Source: Mesorhizobium sp. WSM2240 (GTDB taxonomy: Bacteria; Pseudomonadota; Alphaproteobacteria; Rhizobiales; Rhizobiaceae). From it: 64,000 nt of DNA. A program made the position numbers and the translations under genes. A model generated the notes under the pieces. The model did not search any database, was not told where the DNA came from, and worked only from the letters and a program-made list of their open reading frames with translations. The stretch lies in the NCBI RefSeq assembly GCF_040438645.1, contig NZ_CP159256.1, positions 62,001 through 126,000 on the forward strand. Direction: 5' to 3'. Of this stretch, positions 1-8,813 are shown in pieces (position 1 is the first letter of the stretch; every line of letters starts with the position of its first letter).

Positions 1-408
1 CTGGCTTTCCATCTCCTCGCGCGGCACGAAGCGCAGCGAGGCGGAATTGATGCAGTAGCGCAGGCCGCCGCGGTCGCTCGGCCCGTCCGTGAAAACATGA
101 CCGAGATGGCTGTCGCCATGCGTCGAACGCACTTGGGTGCGGATCATGCCATGGCTGTCGTCGCGCAGCTCGTCCACGTTCGCGGGTTCGATCGGCTTGG
201 TAAAGCTCGGCCACCCGCAGCCGGATTCGTATTTGTCCGACGATGCGAACAGCGGTTCGCCCGAGACGATATCGACATAGATGCCGGGCTCCTTGTTGTA
301 GAGGAGCGCGCCGGTCCCAGGCCGCTCGGTGCCGCTCTGCTGCGTCACCCGAAACTCCTCGGGCGACAGGCTGGCGATCGCGGCTTCTGTCTTCTTGTAG
401 GTGGCCAT
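1..408 (-). CDS. msrB: Peptide-methionine (R)-S-oxide reductase MsrB, 3' end cut by window
   Basis: The reading frame starts at ATG 408 (MATYKKTEAAIA) and runs open off the left edge, giving 136 residues. It matches the SelR/MsrB fold, which reduces methionine-R-sulfoxide in oxidised proteins using thioredoxin. Visible hallmarks are SGCGWPSF, which carries the likely resolving cysteine, HGDSHLGHVF, and RYCINSASLRF, which carries the catalytic cysteine. The paired CxxC zinc motifs found in many MsrB proteins are absent before and within this stretch, so it is probably a zinc-free form. The stop codon lies outside the window. It faces the neighbouring LysR gene on the same strand with about 100 bp between them, and no operon link is evident. 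Confidence 0.95.
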   Translation of the reverse strand, partial: MATYKKTEAAIASLSPEEFRVTQQSGTERPGTGALLYNKEPGIYVDIVSGEPLFASSDKYESGCGWPSFTKPIEPANVDELRDDSHGMIRTQVRSTHGDSHLGHVFTDGPSDRGGLRYCINSASLRFVPREEMESQ

Positions 409-511
409 GGGTCCTCCATCGAATTCCTGTCCCCAAGATGGATACCCGGCCCGAAGGTGTCCAATACGCCGCGACTATAATTTCGATGTGCCGCCGGCAT
501 GTCTGAAGAAT

Positions 512-1387
512 TCATGACCACGCGTGACGCTCGATCAGCACGCGGAGCTGCCGCAGCGCCGCCGCCGTTCCCGATCCTGAGATCGACTGGAATGCGACCG
601 TGCGCGACAGATCCAGCGTATCGACCGGGCGCAACGCCAGGCCGTCGACGATTGCCGAGCGCTCCGGCAGCATGCAGACGCCAGCGCCTTCCGCCACGGC
701 CTGCTGGATCAGATCCTCACGTTCGGATCTGAGCCGCGGTATCATGATGATCGCGCGCTCGTGCAGATGGTTCTGAACGCGCGTGCGGAACTCGCACTGG
801 AGCCGATCGAGGTACGGTTGCTCGGACAGGTCCGACAGCGAGACCGAGCGCTGTCTCGCCAGGCTGTGCCCTTGCGCCATCGCCAGCAGGAGCCGCTCGC
901 TGAACATCTCGACGGTGGCGATCTTGCTGTTTCCGGCTGTCGGGTCCGTGCAGAAGCACCCGTCGATCTGACCGCCGAGGAGACGATCCAGCCCTTCGTC
1001 GCGGGTGATCGGCCGGAGGACCAGTTCAAGCATCGGCATCTGGCGGAGGGCGTGCGAAACGAAGCCGGTGATCAGCGCCGGCGCGATGGTGTTCACGATG
1101 CCCAGCGTCAGGGTCTCGCGGCGGCCGCGTACCCGGTTGAGCGATATCGCCCGGACCCGCTGCTCGCTGTCGGCGATCGCGGCAAATTCGGATCGGATGT
1201 CGCGGCCAAGCGACGTCAGCCGGCTGTCTTTCCCATCGCGATAGACCAGCGTTCCGCCCAGCTCCTGTTCGAGCCGCTGGATCGCGCGGGTGAGCGTCGG
1301 CTGGGACACGCCGCTCCGCATGGCTGCCTCGGTGAAGTTGAGGGTGTCCGCCAGGTTCAGGAAATATCGAATCTGGTTGAGTTCCAT
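512..1387 (-). CDS. LysR-family transcriptional regulator
   Basis: A 291-residue protein of the usual LysR length. The N-terminal winged helix-turn-helix (MELNQIRYFLNLADTLNFTE, then SGVSQPTLTRAIQRLEQELG, residues 1-60) is typical, and a periplasmic-binding-protein-like effector domain follows from about residue 90. It is divergently oriented to the quinone oxidoreductase at 1610 across a 222-bp spacer. That is the classic LysR arrangement, so it probably controls that gene and itself. The inducer cannot be told from the sequence. Confidence 0.92.
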   Translation of the reverse strand: MELNQIRYFLNLADTLNFTEAAMRSGVSQPTLTRAIQRLEQELGGTLVYRDGKDSRLTSLGRDIRSEFAAIADSEQRVRAISLNRVRGRRETLTLGIVNTIAPALITGFVSHALRQMPMLELVLRPITRDEGLDRLLGGQIDGCFCTDPTAGNSKIATVEMFSERLLLAMAQGHSLARQRSVSLSDLSEQPYLDRLQCEFRTRVQNHLHERAIIMIPRLRSEREDLIQQAVAEGAGVCMLPERSAIVDGLALRPVDTLDLSRTVAFQSISGSGTAAALRQLRVLIERHAWS

Positions 1388-1609
1388 CGCTCTTCCCTCA
1401 CCGCATCTCCGGTGCCGCCGTCAGGTCGGCCAGCGCGCTGCCGAGTGCGGCAATGGCCGATCCGCATGGAAACTATGCACGCCGGCTATTGGCAATTTCC
1501 GTTCCGCGCTGCGACAGTTGAAATCATCGATGACCGCTACCGGTTCGCTACCCATACCGGCCGGCAGGCGGCATTTCCACCAGAGACAGGCGACGGAGGA
1601 GGCATCCCG

Positions 1610-2527
1610 ATGAGAGCAATCGTTGTAACCGATCAGGCTGCGGGAACGGCCGGGATGAAGCTGGTGGAGCGACCCGAGCCGCAGGCGGCGATAAACGACG
1701 TCGTTGTCCGCGTTCATGCAGCGGGATTTGTGAACACCGAACTCGGTTGGCCTTCGACCTGGGCTGATCGCCGTGACCACGACCGTACACCATCCATCCC
1801 CGGGCACGAGCTTGCCGGCGTCGTCACCGCCCTCGGCTATGGCACCACGGGACTGTCGGTGGGACAGCGCGTGTTCGGCCTCGCGGACTGGCACCGCGAC
1901 GGCACGCTGGCGGAGTATGTCGCCATGGCGGCCCGCAACCTGGCGCCCTTGCCGGGGGATGTCGATTTCACGGTGGGCGCGAGCCTGCCCATCTCTGGCC
2001 TGACGGCGTGGCAGGGGCTGTTCCAGCATGGCCGCCTTCGGGCGGGGCAGAGCGTCCTGGCGCATGGCGCGGCCGGCGCAGTCGGGTCTATGGTGACGCA
2101 GCTCGCACGAGAGGCCGGCGCCTATGTCATCGGCACCGGACGCGCCGCCGACCGACAGAAAGCGCTCGATTTCGGTGCAAATGAATTCCTCGACCTCGAA
2201 ACGGATGCGCTGGAAGACGTCGGCGAAGTCGATCTGGTGTTTGATGTCATCGGCGGTGACATACAGAAGCGATCCGCGGCTTTGATCCGAGCCAGAGGAA
2301 CGCTGGTGACCGTCGTCGGACCGGCCGAGGCGCGACCCGCAGACGGCCTGGCGGTCGACTTCGTCGTCGAGTCCGATCGCGCCCAACTGGCAGAAATCGT
2401 CCAGCGTGTGCGGGACGGACGACTGCGGACGAACATCGGCAAGATCTCGACCCTTGACGACGCGGTTGCCGCCTTCAACGCGACCGGGCGAAGCGCTGGG
2501 AAGACGATCATCCGAGTTCATCCGTGA
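1610..2527 (+). CDS. Zinc-free medium-chain NAD(P)-dependent alcohol dehydrogenase / quinone oxidoreductase
   Basis: I place the start at ATG 1610 because a strong GGAGGAGG lies just upstream, which gives 305 residues. The protein has the medium-chain dehydrogenase layout. The N-terminal catalytic GroES-like domain carries PGHELAGVV and GQRVFGLADW, and the Rossmann domain carries AHGAAGAVGSMVTQLA, the AxGxxG nucleotide-binding loop. The cysteines and histidines that bind zinc in alcohol dehydrogenases are missing, as in NADPH:quinone oxidoreductases. The likely role is two-electron reduction of quinones or enones. It is divergent from the LysR gene at 512-1387, its probable regulator. Confidence 0.9.
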   Translation: MRAIVVTDQAAGTAGMKLVERPEPQAAINDVVVRVHAAGFVNTELGWPSTWADRRDHDRTPSIPGHELAGVVTALGYGTTGLSVGQRVFGLADWHRDGTLAEYVAMAARNLAPLPGDVDFTVGASLPISGLTAWQGLFQHGRLRAGQSVLAHGAAGAVGSMVTQLAREAGAYVIGTGRAADRQKALDFGANEFLDLETDALEDVGEVDLVFDVIGGDIQKRSAALIRARGTLVTVVGPAEARPADGLAVDFVVESDRAQLAEIVQRVRDGRLRTNIGKISTLDDAVAAFNATGRSAGKTIIRVHP

Positions 2528-2784
2528 GGGCCCGTGGATAATTTTCCGCCACCTGTAACACGTCTATTGCCCGATTGGTCCCGCACTCTTGGCTTGAATG
2601 AAGCGCTTCATCCTGGAAACGGGCCGGCACGGTCATTTCAGCCTGCTACGAGCGTTTATCGTCGGGGCGAACGGCAGTTCCCCGCGATGTGACGCCAGCA
2701 CCGGACAGTCCGGTTCCGGCCCCTGAGCGGTGATGCTGGCGATGCCGTTCTTCCTCTGGCCAATCACGGCCGAGGAGAACTCAC

Positions 2785-3417
2785 ATGGGCCATTCTCAAT
2801 ACGATGATACCAGTCGCGAACGCGCAGCTTGGAACGCTGGAAAAACGGTAGGGACAAAGCGTCCGCTCACACAGAAACAGATCTGGGCTGTGCGCTTCTT
2901 CCTCGATCGAGGGAGACGCATTCGTGACCGTGCCCTGTTCGACCTGGCAATCGACAGCAAGCTTCGCGGCTGCGATCTGGTCAAGATCAGGATTGGAGAT
3001 CTGGTCGCCGGGCCGGAAATCCGGACCCGGGCGATCGTCGTGCAGCAGAAGACAGGTCGTCCAGTTCAGTTCGAGATCACCTGCGACGTCAGAGCCAGTC
3101 TTCTGGCTTGGCTCGAAAGGCGTGGAGGAACGGTCGAGGACTATGCCTTCCCGAGCCGCATCGATCACGCGAACCACATGAGCACGAGGCAGTACGCCCG
3201 CTTGGTCGACGAGTGGGTGACTGCGATCGGATTGCGCCCAGAAGAGTATGGCACTCACTCGCTTCGGCGCACGAAGGCATCAATGATCTATAAGGCGACG
3301 GGTAATCTCCGCGCCATCCAGATCCTGCTCGGTCACTCCAAGATCGAGAACACTGTCCGATATCTCGGCGTCGATGTTGAGGACGCGCTGCTGCTCGCTG
3401 AGCGAACCGAGATCTGA
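2785..3417 (+). CDS. Tyrosine recombinase/integrase (short, catalytic domain only)
   Basis: A 210-residue protein with all catalytic residues of the tyrosine recombinase family: R61 (DSKLRGCDL), K89 (QQKTGRP), H158 and R161 (THSLRRTK), H184 (LLGHSKI) and nucleophile Y193 (TVRYLGV). It lacks the SAM-like arm-binding domain of phage integrases and is about FimB size, so it is more likely a site-specific inversion or resolution enzyme than a full phage integrase. It stands alone, without excisionase, phage genes or a neighbouring tRNA. A hairpin lies just downstream. Confidence 0.9.
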   Translation: MGHSQYDDTSRERAAWNAGKTVGTKRPLTQKQIWAVRFFLDRGRRIRDRALFDLAIDSKLRGCDLVKIRIGDLVAGPEIRTRAIVVQQKTGRPVQFEITCDVRASLLAWLERRGGTVEDYAFPSRIDHANHMSTRQYARLVDEWVTAIGLRPEEYGTHSLRRTKASMIYKATGNLRAIQILLGHSKIENTVRYLGVDVEDALLLAERTEI

Positions 3418-3425
3418 CATTGGGC

Positions 3426-3451
3426 GGTCATCCGACGCAGTGCGGATGACC
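3426..3451 (+). terminator. Stem-loop just after the integrase gene
   Basis: A 9-bp perfect inverted repeat (GGTCATCCG, 8-nt loop, CGGATGACC) begins 8 bp after the integrase stop. There is no T-run, so it may be a factor-dependent terminator or an RNA-stabilising hairpin. Confidence 0.4.
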
Positions 3452-3875
3452 ACTCCGACGCGCCCGACAATCTTGCTGTTCCGTTCATTGTCGGTGGATT
3501 CCTGCCCGACCGCTTCTCGCCGGCGAAGCTGGGAAAGCGGCCATTCAGATGGCCGCCGCACGTCGACCGCAACGTGCCCCCATTGCGGTCATCGAGCTAT
3601 GAACACTGCCAGACTAAAAAGCGGACGTCCCATCAGTCGTTTGGGCAGTCTCTGGCGTTGCCGAGACCGTGACAACAATGTCAAAGGCGCCAGATTTCTG
3701 AACCGGGAAGACAATGACCGAGGGTTTATGGATCGGCCGGCCACGCGTGAGCTGAATGCACCAACCTCGGCGCTGATGTTCTCAACATCGATGGGGACGA
3801 CCATCTTCGCCAACCTGTAGTCAGCCAGAGCGTTACGCGTTTGACAGTGACCATCCGGTGCTGGACCGATAGTCA
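3452..3875. other. Intergenic stretch, no recognised gene
   Basis: About 420 bp between the integrase and the convergently read esterase. Short open frames exist on both strands, for example a 95-codon frame on the minus strand at 3589-3876, but none shows a domain, a good ribosome-binding site or a recognisable relative. I see no tRNA or clear att core here. Confidence 0.5.
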
Positions 3876-4847
3876 TCAGCCGACACCGAACAGCCCGCTA
3901 AGCCACACCATCTGTTCACGCTCCTGGTAGCCTTGCCCGCCTTCATGGTTGTTGAACTCATATTCTACGATGGTCTTATCGCCCGCATAGGCATTGAAGG
4001 CGCCATAAACTGTTGAGGGCGGGCAGACCTCATCCATCAGGGCTACCGAAAACAGCGCCGCCGCCTTGGACTGGCGAGCAAAGTTGACGCCGTCGAAATA
4101 GTTGAGCGTTTCAAAGACCTTCGCCTTCTTTTCTCGATGCTGCGCCAGGAAGCGTACGATTTCCGTGTAGGGATCCTGCAGGGCCACCCGCACGGCGCGC
4201 GGAAAGTCGCACAGGAACGGCACGTCGGGCATTACAGCCTTAACGCGCGGGTCTATGCCGCCAACGGCGAGCGAAATGCCGCCGCCCTGACTGTCGCCGC
4301 AGACCGCGATGCGTTCGGGGTCGACGAAGTCCAGCCCTACGAGAGCGTCTATCGCCCGCACGCCATCGGTAAACAGGCGTCGGTAATAGTAGTCGTTCTT
4401 GTCCAGTACGCCACGCGTCATGAAGCCGGGAAAGGACGAGGTCGAGCCGACCGGATCGGCGGTATCGCCGACGCTCCAATCGCCCCCCTGCCCACGTGTA
4501 TCCATCCGGAAATAGGCAAACCCTGACGCTGCCCAGTGCAACTGTTCATGTGGCAATCCGCGGCCGCCGCCATAGCCGATATACTGCACGACGAGGGGCA
4601 GGCGCCCCTTGTGGTGTGTCGGCAGGATCAGCCATCCTTTGACCGGATGACCGCCAAATCCCGGAAAGGTGACATCGAAGGACTGGATCGCCTTGAGCGT
4701 GGTCTGGGCCGGCACGATGCTGACCTCGCTGCCGGCCTGGCGGGCCTCGGCGATGGTCGACGTCCAGAACCGGGCGAAGTCGCCCGGCATGGCGACCATG
4801 CTGACATAGGCGCCCAATTCGGGATGGGTCAGATCCAGGAACGGCAT
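3876..4847 (-). CDS. Acetyl-xylan esterase / cephalosporin-C deacetylase-like hydrolase (AXE1 family)
   Basis: Start chosen at ATG 4847 (MPFLDLTHPELG) because GGAGG sits about 4-5 bases upstream; a longer frame to 4907 lacks this. The 323-residue protein follows the AXE1 alpha/beta-hydrolase pattern: RMDTRGQGG before the nucleophile, nucleophile serine in CGDSQGGG, acid in MDEVCPPS and the histidine in NNHEGGQ. Members remove acetyl groups from xylan fragments or cephalosporin C. No signal peptide is visible, so it probably acts in the cytoplasm on imported acetylated sugars. It is read convergently with the integrase and lies downstream, on the same strand, of the binding protein whose terminator ends at 5029, so it is probably transcribed separately. 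Confidence 0.9.
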   Translation of the reverse strand: MPFLDLTHPELGAYVSMVAMPGDFARFWTSTIAEARQAGSEVSIVPAQTTLKAIQSFDVTFPGFGGHPVKGWLILPTHHKGRLPLVVQYIGYGGGRGLPHEQLHWAASGFAYFRMDTRGQGGDWSVGDTADPVGSTSSFPGFMTRGVLDKNDYYYRRLFTDGVRAIDALVGLDFVDPERIAVCGDSQGGGISLAVGGIDPRVKAVMPDVPFLCDFPRAVRVALQDPYTEIVRFLAQHREKKAKVFETLNYFDGVNFARQSKAAALFSVALMDEVCPPSTVYGAFNAYAGDKTIVEYEFNNHEGGQGYQEREQMVWLSGLFGVG

Positions 4848-5028
4848 TCTTCCTCCAAATTCGCACATAGGAACCAAAGTCGGCGATTGATGTGAACGGC
4901 TTCGCATTCCGATACGCCGGCGGCGTGAACCCGCGCTCTAGAGGCCCAGCTATTTCACCATGCCCCGCCCGCGATCGTCTGTCGCATGGCTATCTCGTGG
5001 CGGCAGGCCTCCACCGCGGGACGCCGTT

Positions 5029-5060
5029 CGAAAAAAGAAATGGGGCGGTGACCGCCCCAT
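5029..5060 (-). terminator. Rho-independent terminator of the polyamine-binding protein gene
   Basis: On the minus strand a near-perfect dyad (ATGGGGCGG, 3-nt loop, CCGCCCCAT at 5040-5060) is followed by TTTCTTTTTTC. It lies 10 bp past the stop of the gene ending at 5071. Confidence 0.85.
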
Positions 5061-5070
5061 CCGTTTCCCC

Positions 5071-6168
5071 TCAGCCGCCTGTTTTGATCCGGGTCCAGAA
5101 TCGGGTAAGTACGCGCTGCTCCTTGTGCTCGTAGGGAGAGGTCGTGAACAGCTTGTCGAGCGTTTCCTCGTTCGGATAGACCGAAGGGTTCTTGAACACC
5201 GCCGCGTCGAGGAATTTCTGCGACGCTAGATTGCCGTTGGCCATCTGCACATAGTTGGATGACTTGGCGATGACCTCAGGCTTCATCAAGTAATCGATGA
5301 ACGCGTGGGCCTCCTCGACATTCTTGGCATCCGCCGGAATGGCAAGGTTGTCGAACCACATTAAGGTTCCCTCCTTCGGGATCAGATAGTTGATCTCGAT
5401 CCCGTTGTTGGCCTCTTCGGCGCGGATCTTCGCTTGCAGTATGTCGCCCGACCAGCCGATGCTAATGCAGATGTCGCCGTTGGCGAGACCCTCGATATAG
5501 GCCGACGAATTGAAGGTTCGGACATAGGGGCGGATGTCCGCGAAGACCTGGCCGCCGGCCTCGAGGTCTTCGGTTTTCTTGCTGTCACCGTCCTTGCCGA
5601 GGTAGTTCAAAGCGATGGCGAAAAGTTCGTCAGGGGCATCGACGATATTAATGCCGCAGCTTTCCAGCTTGGCTGCATTCTCCGGATTGAAGAGCACGTC
5701 CCAGCTGTCGATCGGCACGTCACCAAGCAGGGCCTTTACCTTGTCGACATTATAACCGATGCCAGTGGTGCCCCACATGTAGTTGACGGCGTGTTCGTTG
5801 GCGGGATCGTACTTCGCCAGCTGGTTCATGACTTCGGGCCACATGTTCCCGAGATTCGGCAGCTTGGCCTCGTCGAGCTTCTGGAACACGCCGGCTTGAA
5901 CCTGGCGCGCCAGAAATGGTCCGGCGGGAACCACCACGTCATAGCCGGACCCGCCGGTTAGCAGCTTGGTCTCAAGAATCTCGTTCGAATCGAAGGTGTC
6001 GTAGACGACCTTGATGCCGGTCTCCTTGGTGAAATTTTCAAGGACTGAACTGTCGATGTAATCAGACCAGTTGTAGACGTTGACGACCTTGTCCTGCGCC
6101 AACGAGCTGCCCGTGGACATCAGCGCTGCCGTCATCGTGACAGCAAGTCCAAATAGCTGCTTCTTCAT
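5071..6168 (-). CDS. Spermidine/putrescine-type ABC transporter substrate-binding protein (PotD/PotF family)
   Basis: ATG 6168 (MKKQLFGLAVTMTAALM) is preferred because AGGAG lies 7-12 bases upstream and a clean Sec signal peptide ending near SSLAQ follows; this gives 365 residues. The mature protein has the PotF landmarks VNVYNWSDYID, GYDVVVPAGPF, GIGYN and CISIGWSGDI. Such proteins capture polyamines or related amines in the periplasm. No PotA, PotB or PotC genes are present, so it must share a transporter encoded elsewhere. It lies 66 bp downstream of the kinase-aminotransferase fusion and probably forms an operon with it, which suggests the fusion acts on the imported amine. A terminator follows at 5029-5060. 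Confidence 0.9.
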   Translation of the reverse strand: MKKQLFGLAVTMTAALMSTGSSLAQDKVVNVYNWSDYIDSSVLENFTKETGIKVVYDTFDSNEILETKLLTGGSGYDVVVPAGPFLARQVQAGVFQKLDEAKLPNLGNMWPEVMNQLAKYDPANEHAVNYMWGTTGIGYNVDKVKALLGDVPIDSWDVLFNPENAAKLESCGINIVDAPDELFAIALNYLGKDGDSKKTEDLEAGGQVFADIRPYVRTFNSSAYIEGLANGDICISIGWSGDILQAKIRAEEANNGIEINYLIPKEGTLMWFDNLAIPADAKNVEEAHAFIDYLMKPEVIAKSSNYVQMANGNLASQKFLDAAVFKNPSVYPNEETLDKLFTTSPYEHKEQRVLTRFWTRIKTGG

Positions 6169-6234
6169 GAAGTTGCTCCTGTCTTGGTTCGGCCTGCCAC
6201 TCCGCGGCAAGCCATGCGTTCCTCGCTCGAGAGA

Positions 6235-8637
6235 TCATTCAAGATGGGTCCCCGGCAGAGTTTGTCGCTGCCTTTCCAGGCAGTCGTCGAAAGCGCCGAC
6301 GAAAATGTCGACTTCCTCTCGAGACCAGATCAGTGGTGGGCGGAGCTTGAGCGTGTTGGGCGTGGCCCTCCCTGTGAGGATGTTCCGGGCAAGCATGTCT
6401 TGAACGAGCCGCTCGGTTTGTGCCGCAGCCGGTTCCTTCGTGAGACGATCGGACACCAATTCAACGCCGGTCATCATGCCAAGTCCGCGTACGTCGCCGA
6501 TGATGGCGTGCCGTTCGGCCAGACGCCTAAGCTCCTGCCGCAGGTAGTCTCCGATGTCAGCGCTCCGACTGACCAGGTCTTCCCGTTCGATGACGTCCAG
6601 CACGGCCATGCCGGCCGCGCATGCGACGGTGTTGCCGCCGAAGGTACTGAAGAACAGCGGGTAGGTGCCATCGAGGAACCGCTTCAAGAGTGCCGAGCTG
6701 AGGATGACGACGCCCAGAGGGTGGCCGTTTCCGACCGGTTTCCCCATTGTTATGAAATCAACATTGTCGTCCTTCAGCCCGTTTGCTCTGAACCCCCAAA
6801 AGGTTCCAATGCGACCGCAACCGGCCTGTACCTCGTCCGCGATGACAAACCCGCCCACTGAGCGAACCTTTTCCGCAACGAGATTGAAATAGTTTTCTGG
6901 GGCCCGCAGCACCCCGCTTGAACACAGGGCGGTGTCGACCATGAACGCCGCCGGCCTGTGGCCCCTTTCGCGGAGGGTAGCGATCCCCCTGTCGGCGTCG
7001 GCAGCATAGTTTGCTGCTGCTTCAGGGTCGTTTGCGAAAGGCCCCCGGTACATATCCGGGGCCATCAGGGTTTCGATCCGTCTGGGATGGGCATCAGGGG
7101 GAAGATGACGCCAGCTTTCATTGGAGAGCGCCGTCGTGAGGTCGGTGCACCCATGATAGGCTTGGTCGACGATCAAACCGCCATCGTGTTTGCTGAGCGA
7201 CATGGCGATCTGCATCGCCAGATCGTTGGCTTCGCTGCCCGAGTTGACGAAGATGCAGGTGTCGAGGTGATCGGGCAGGTCGGCAGTCAGGCGCGCTGCA
7301 TACTCGACCGCGACGTCGCACATGTACCGCGTGTTGGTGTTCAGCGCGCTGGCTTGGCGGTATATCGCTTTCGCTACGTGCGGGTGGCAATGACCGATCT
7401 GAGGGACGTTGTTGTAAACGTCAAGATAGGCGGTGCCGTCGGCGGCATACATCCAGGCTCCGCGAGCGCGCGTGATGTGCAGCGGCTTTTCGTAGAAATG
7501 CCATATCGGCCCCAGGTGAGCCTCGCGCCCATGCCTGAGCGCGTCATAGTCATGCGCGAGTTGATCGCCGTCGTCCCTCGCGGCGCCATACGCCGGAAAC
7601 CGGCATGCCTGGCGAAGCCGGCGGACCGCTTGCGCGCGACCTTGACGGCTCAGCAACTCCATCATTCGAGGGTAGTGGCTTGCGTCCTCGATGTGCGGGA
7701 TGCGGGATTCACCCGTGGCTTCTCTCGCTTCCACGATGACAGTGGCCATCGCTAGGCGCAGGAGCATCGCATCGAAAATTAGATCGATCTCATTTTCTTC
7801 GAGCGGGTATGTTGAATCGAAACCTGACGTTACGTCGCAAAGGTAGGCGATCGGATCGTCATCGAATTTGGAGAATGTCTCGGAGGCGGCCACGATGTCG
7901 GCCACAATAGAATTGTAGCCCATATCGCCAAAATCGATGATGCCCACCGGCGATGTACTGTCGTTCGGATCGACAAGGATATTGCCGCCATGCGAATCCT
8001 GATGCACGACTTGCCGGCGCGTCTTCAGCAATCGAGGAAGGGTAAAGCGCTCGGCGCGCTCGAAAATCTCCGCGCACAATTGCCGAAGCCTGGCCTCGGA
8101 GATCTCTGCGATCTGCGGGCGCAAGGTAAGGGCACGTGAAATGTCCCAGAGGTGCGCATTGCTGCCTGCGTATGGATGGAAAAAATCGCGCAGCGCGTAG
8201 GCAAGCCGTCCTACCGTCGCCCCTATGTTAAACCGAGTACGGGCGGAAAACGCCTTCTCGACCCGCTCCATGACTTCGCCCGAAAGGAACGTCAGCACAC
8301 GCACCATGTGCCGGGAGCCGCGCTCGTCCTCGATCCACTCATAGGGGGCGCCTGCGAGGGAAGGGACAACGCGAGGCACCGGAAGGGCCGGATCGCGCTC
8401 GAAGATATGTTGCAGGGCCTTGACCTGCATATCCACGACGCCTTCGGGCTCACTTGCATTGGATATCTTGACGACGACGTCGCCGCCGTCGGTGCTCTCG
8501 ATGCGCAAGGAGAGATCGCGTTCGGAAACCAGTTGCCTGTATGTCCCATCGATCCCATAGCGACTTGCGACCACGCGCCTTGTCGTTTCCAGGGAAAAAC
8601 CGGGAAGATTGCGAAGCAGCAGAGTAGCCGTGCTCAT
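6235..8637 (-). CDS. Fusion of an aminoglycoside-phosphotransferase-like kinase with a class III aminotransferase-fold phospho-lyase
   Basis: An 800-residue two-domain protein. Residues about 1-345 are an APH/choline-kinase fold with the catalytic loop HQDSHGGN (212-219) and metal-binding IIDFGD (233-238). Residues about 365-800 are a class III PLP enzyme with NSGSEAND (465-472), IADEVQAG (599-606) and the PLP lysine K633 in TMGKPVGNG. In animals the separate relatives are hydroxylysine kinase (AGPHD1) and the phospho-lyases for phosphohydroxylysine and phosphoethanolamine (AGXT2L-type). The order therefore suggests phosphorylation of a hydroxylated amine followed by beta-elimination of phosphate and ammonia on one chain. 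The substrate is inferred, not shown. The PotF-type binding protein lies 66 bp downstream and a LysR gene 176 bp upstream, all on the same strand. Confidence 0.88.
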   Translation of the reverse strand: MSTATLLLRNLPGFSLETTRRVVASRYGIDGTYRQLVSERDLSLRIESTDGGDVVVKISNASEPEGVVDMQVKALQHIFERDPALPVPRVVPSLAGAPYEWIEDERGSRHMVRVLTFLSGEVMERVEKAFSARTRFNIGATVGRLAYALRDFFHPYAGSNAHLWDISRALTLRPQIAEISEARLRQLCAEIFERAERFTLPRLLKTRRQVVHQDSHGGNILVDPNDSTSPVGIIDFGDMGYNSIVADIVAASETFSKFDDDPIAYLCDVTSGFDSTYPLEENEIDLIFDAMLLRLAMATVIVEAREATGESRIPHIEDASHYPRMMELLSRQGRAQAVRRLRQACRFPAYGAARDDGDQLAHDYDALRHGREAHLGPIWHFYEKPLHITRARGAWMYAADGTAYLDVYNNVPQIGHCHPHVAKAIYRQASALNTNTRYMCDVAVEYAARLTADLPDHLDTCIFVNSGSEANDLAMQIAMSLSKHDGGLIVDQAYHGCTDLTTALSNESWRHLPPDAHPRRIETLMAPDMYRGPFANDPEAAANYAADADRGIATLRERGHRPAAFMVDTALCSSGVLRAPENYFNLVAEKVRSVGGFVIADEVQAGCGRIGTFWGFRANGLKDDNVDFITMGKPVGNGHPLGVVILSSALLKRFLDGTYPLFFSTFGGNTVACAAGMAVLDVIEREDLVSRSADIGDYLRQELRRLAERHAIIGDVRGLGMMTGVELVSDRLTKEPAAAQTERLVQDMLARNILTGRATPNTLKLRPPLIWSREEVDIFVGAFDDCLERQRQTLPGTHLE

Positions 8638-8813
8638 CTGTATCCCCTGAAGGCAGGATCAGACTGCTCGACCGGCGGCCAAAATCGCTGCTGCACATTT
8701 GGCAGGGAAGGTGCGCAGGTGACATTTTTGCCCTGCGCATCCCCAGCCGGGCTAGAGCCTAGACCTCCGCCGGCGCCGCTGGAATATCATTCAGAAAACC
8801 AATACATTTGTTT

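Noticed and set aside
761..1609. Long plus-strand open frame leading into the oxidoreductase gene
   Set aside because: It is antisense to a clear LysR gene, and the oxidoreductase has its own strong ribosome-binding site and start at 1610.
1388..1609. Specific LysR binding site (T-N11-A) between lysR and the oxidoreductase
   Set aside because: Several loose matches exist and none is distinctive enough to name.
1421..2521. 366-codon minus-strand frame
   Set aside because: It mirrors the oxidoreductase gene; the composition is typical of an antisense high-GC frame with no domain.
2785..3875. Prophage or integrative element around the small integrase
   Set aside because: No phage, excisionase or transfer genes, no tRNA and no direct repeats were found nearby.
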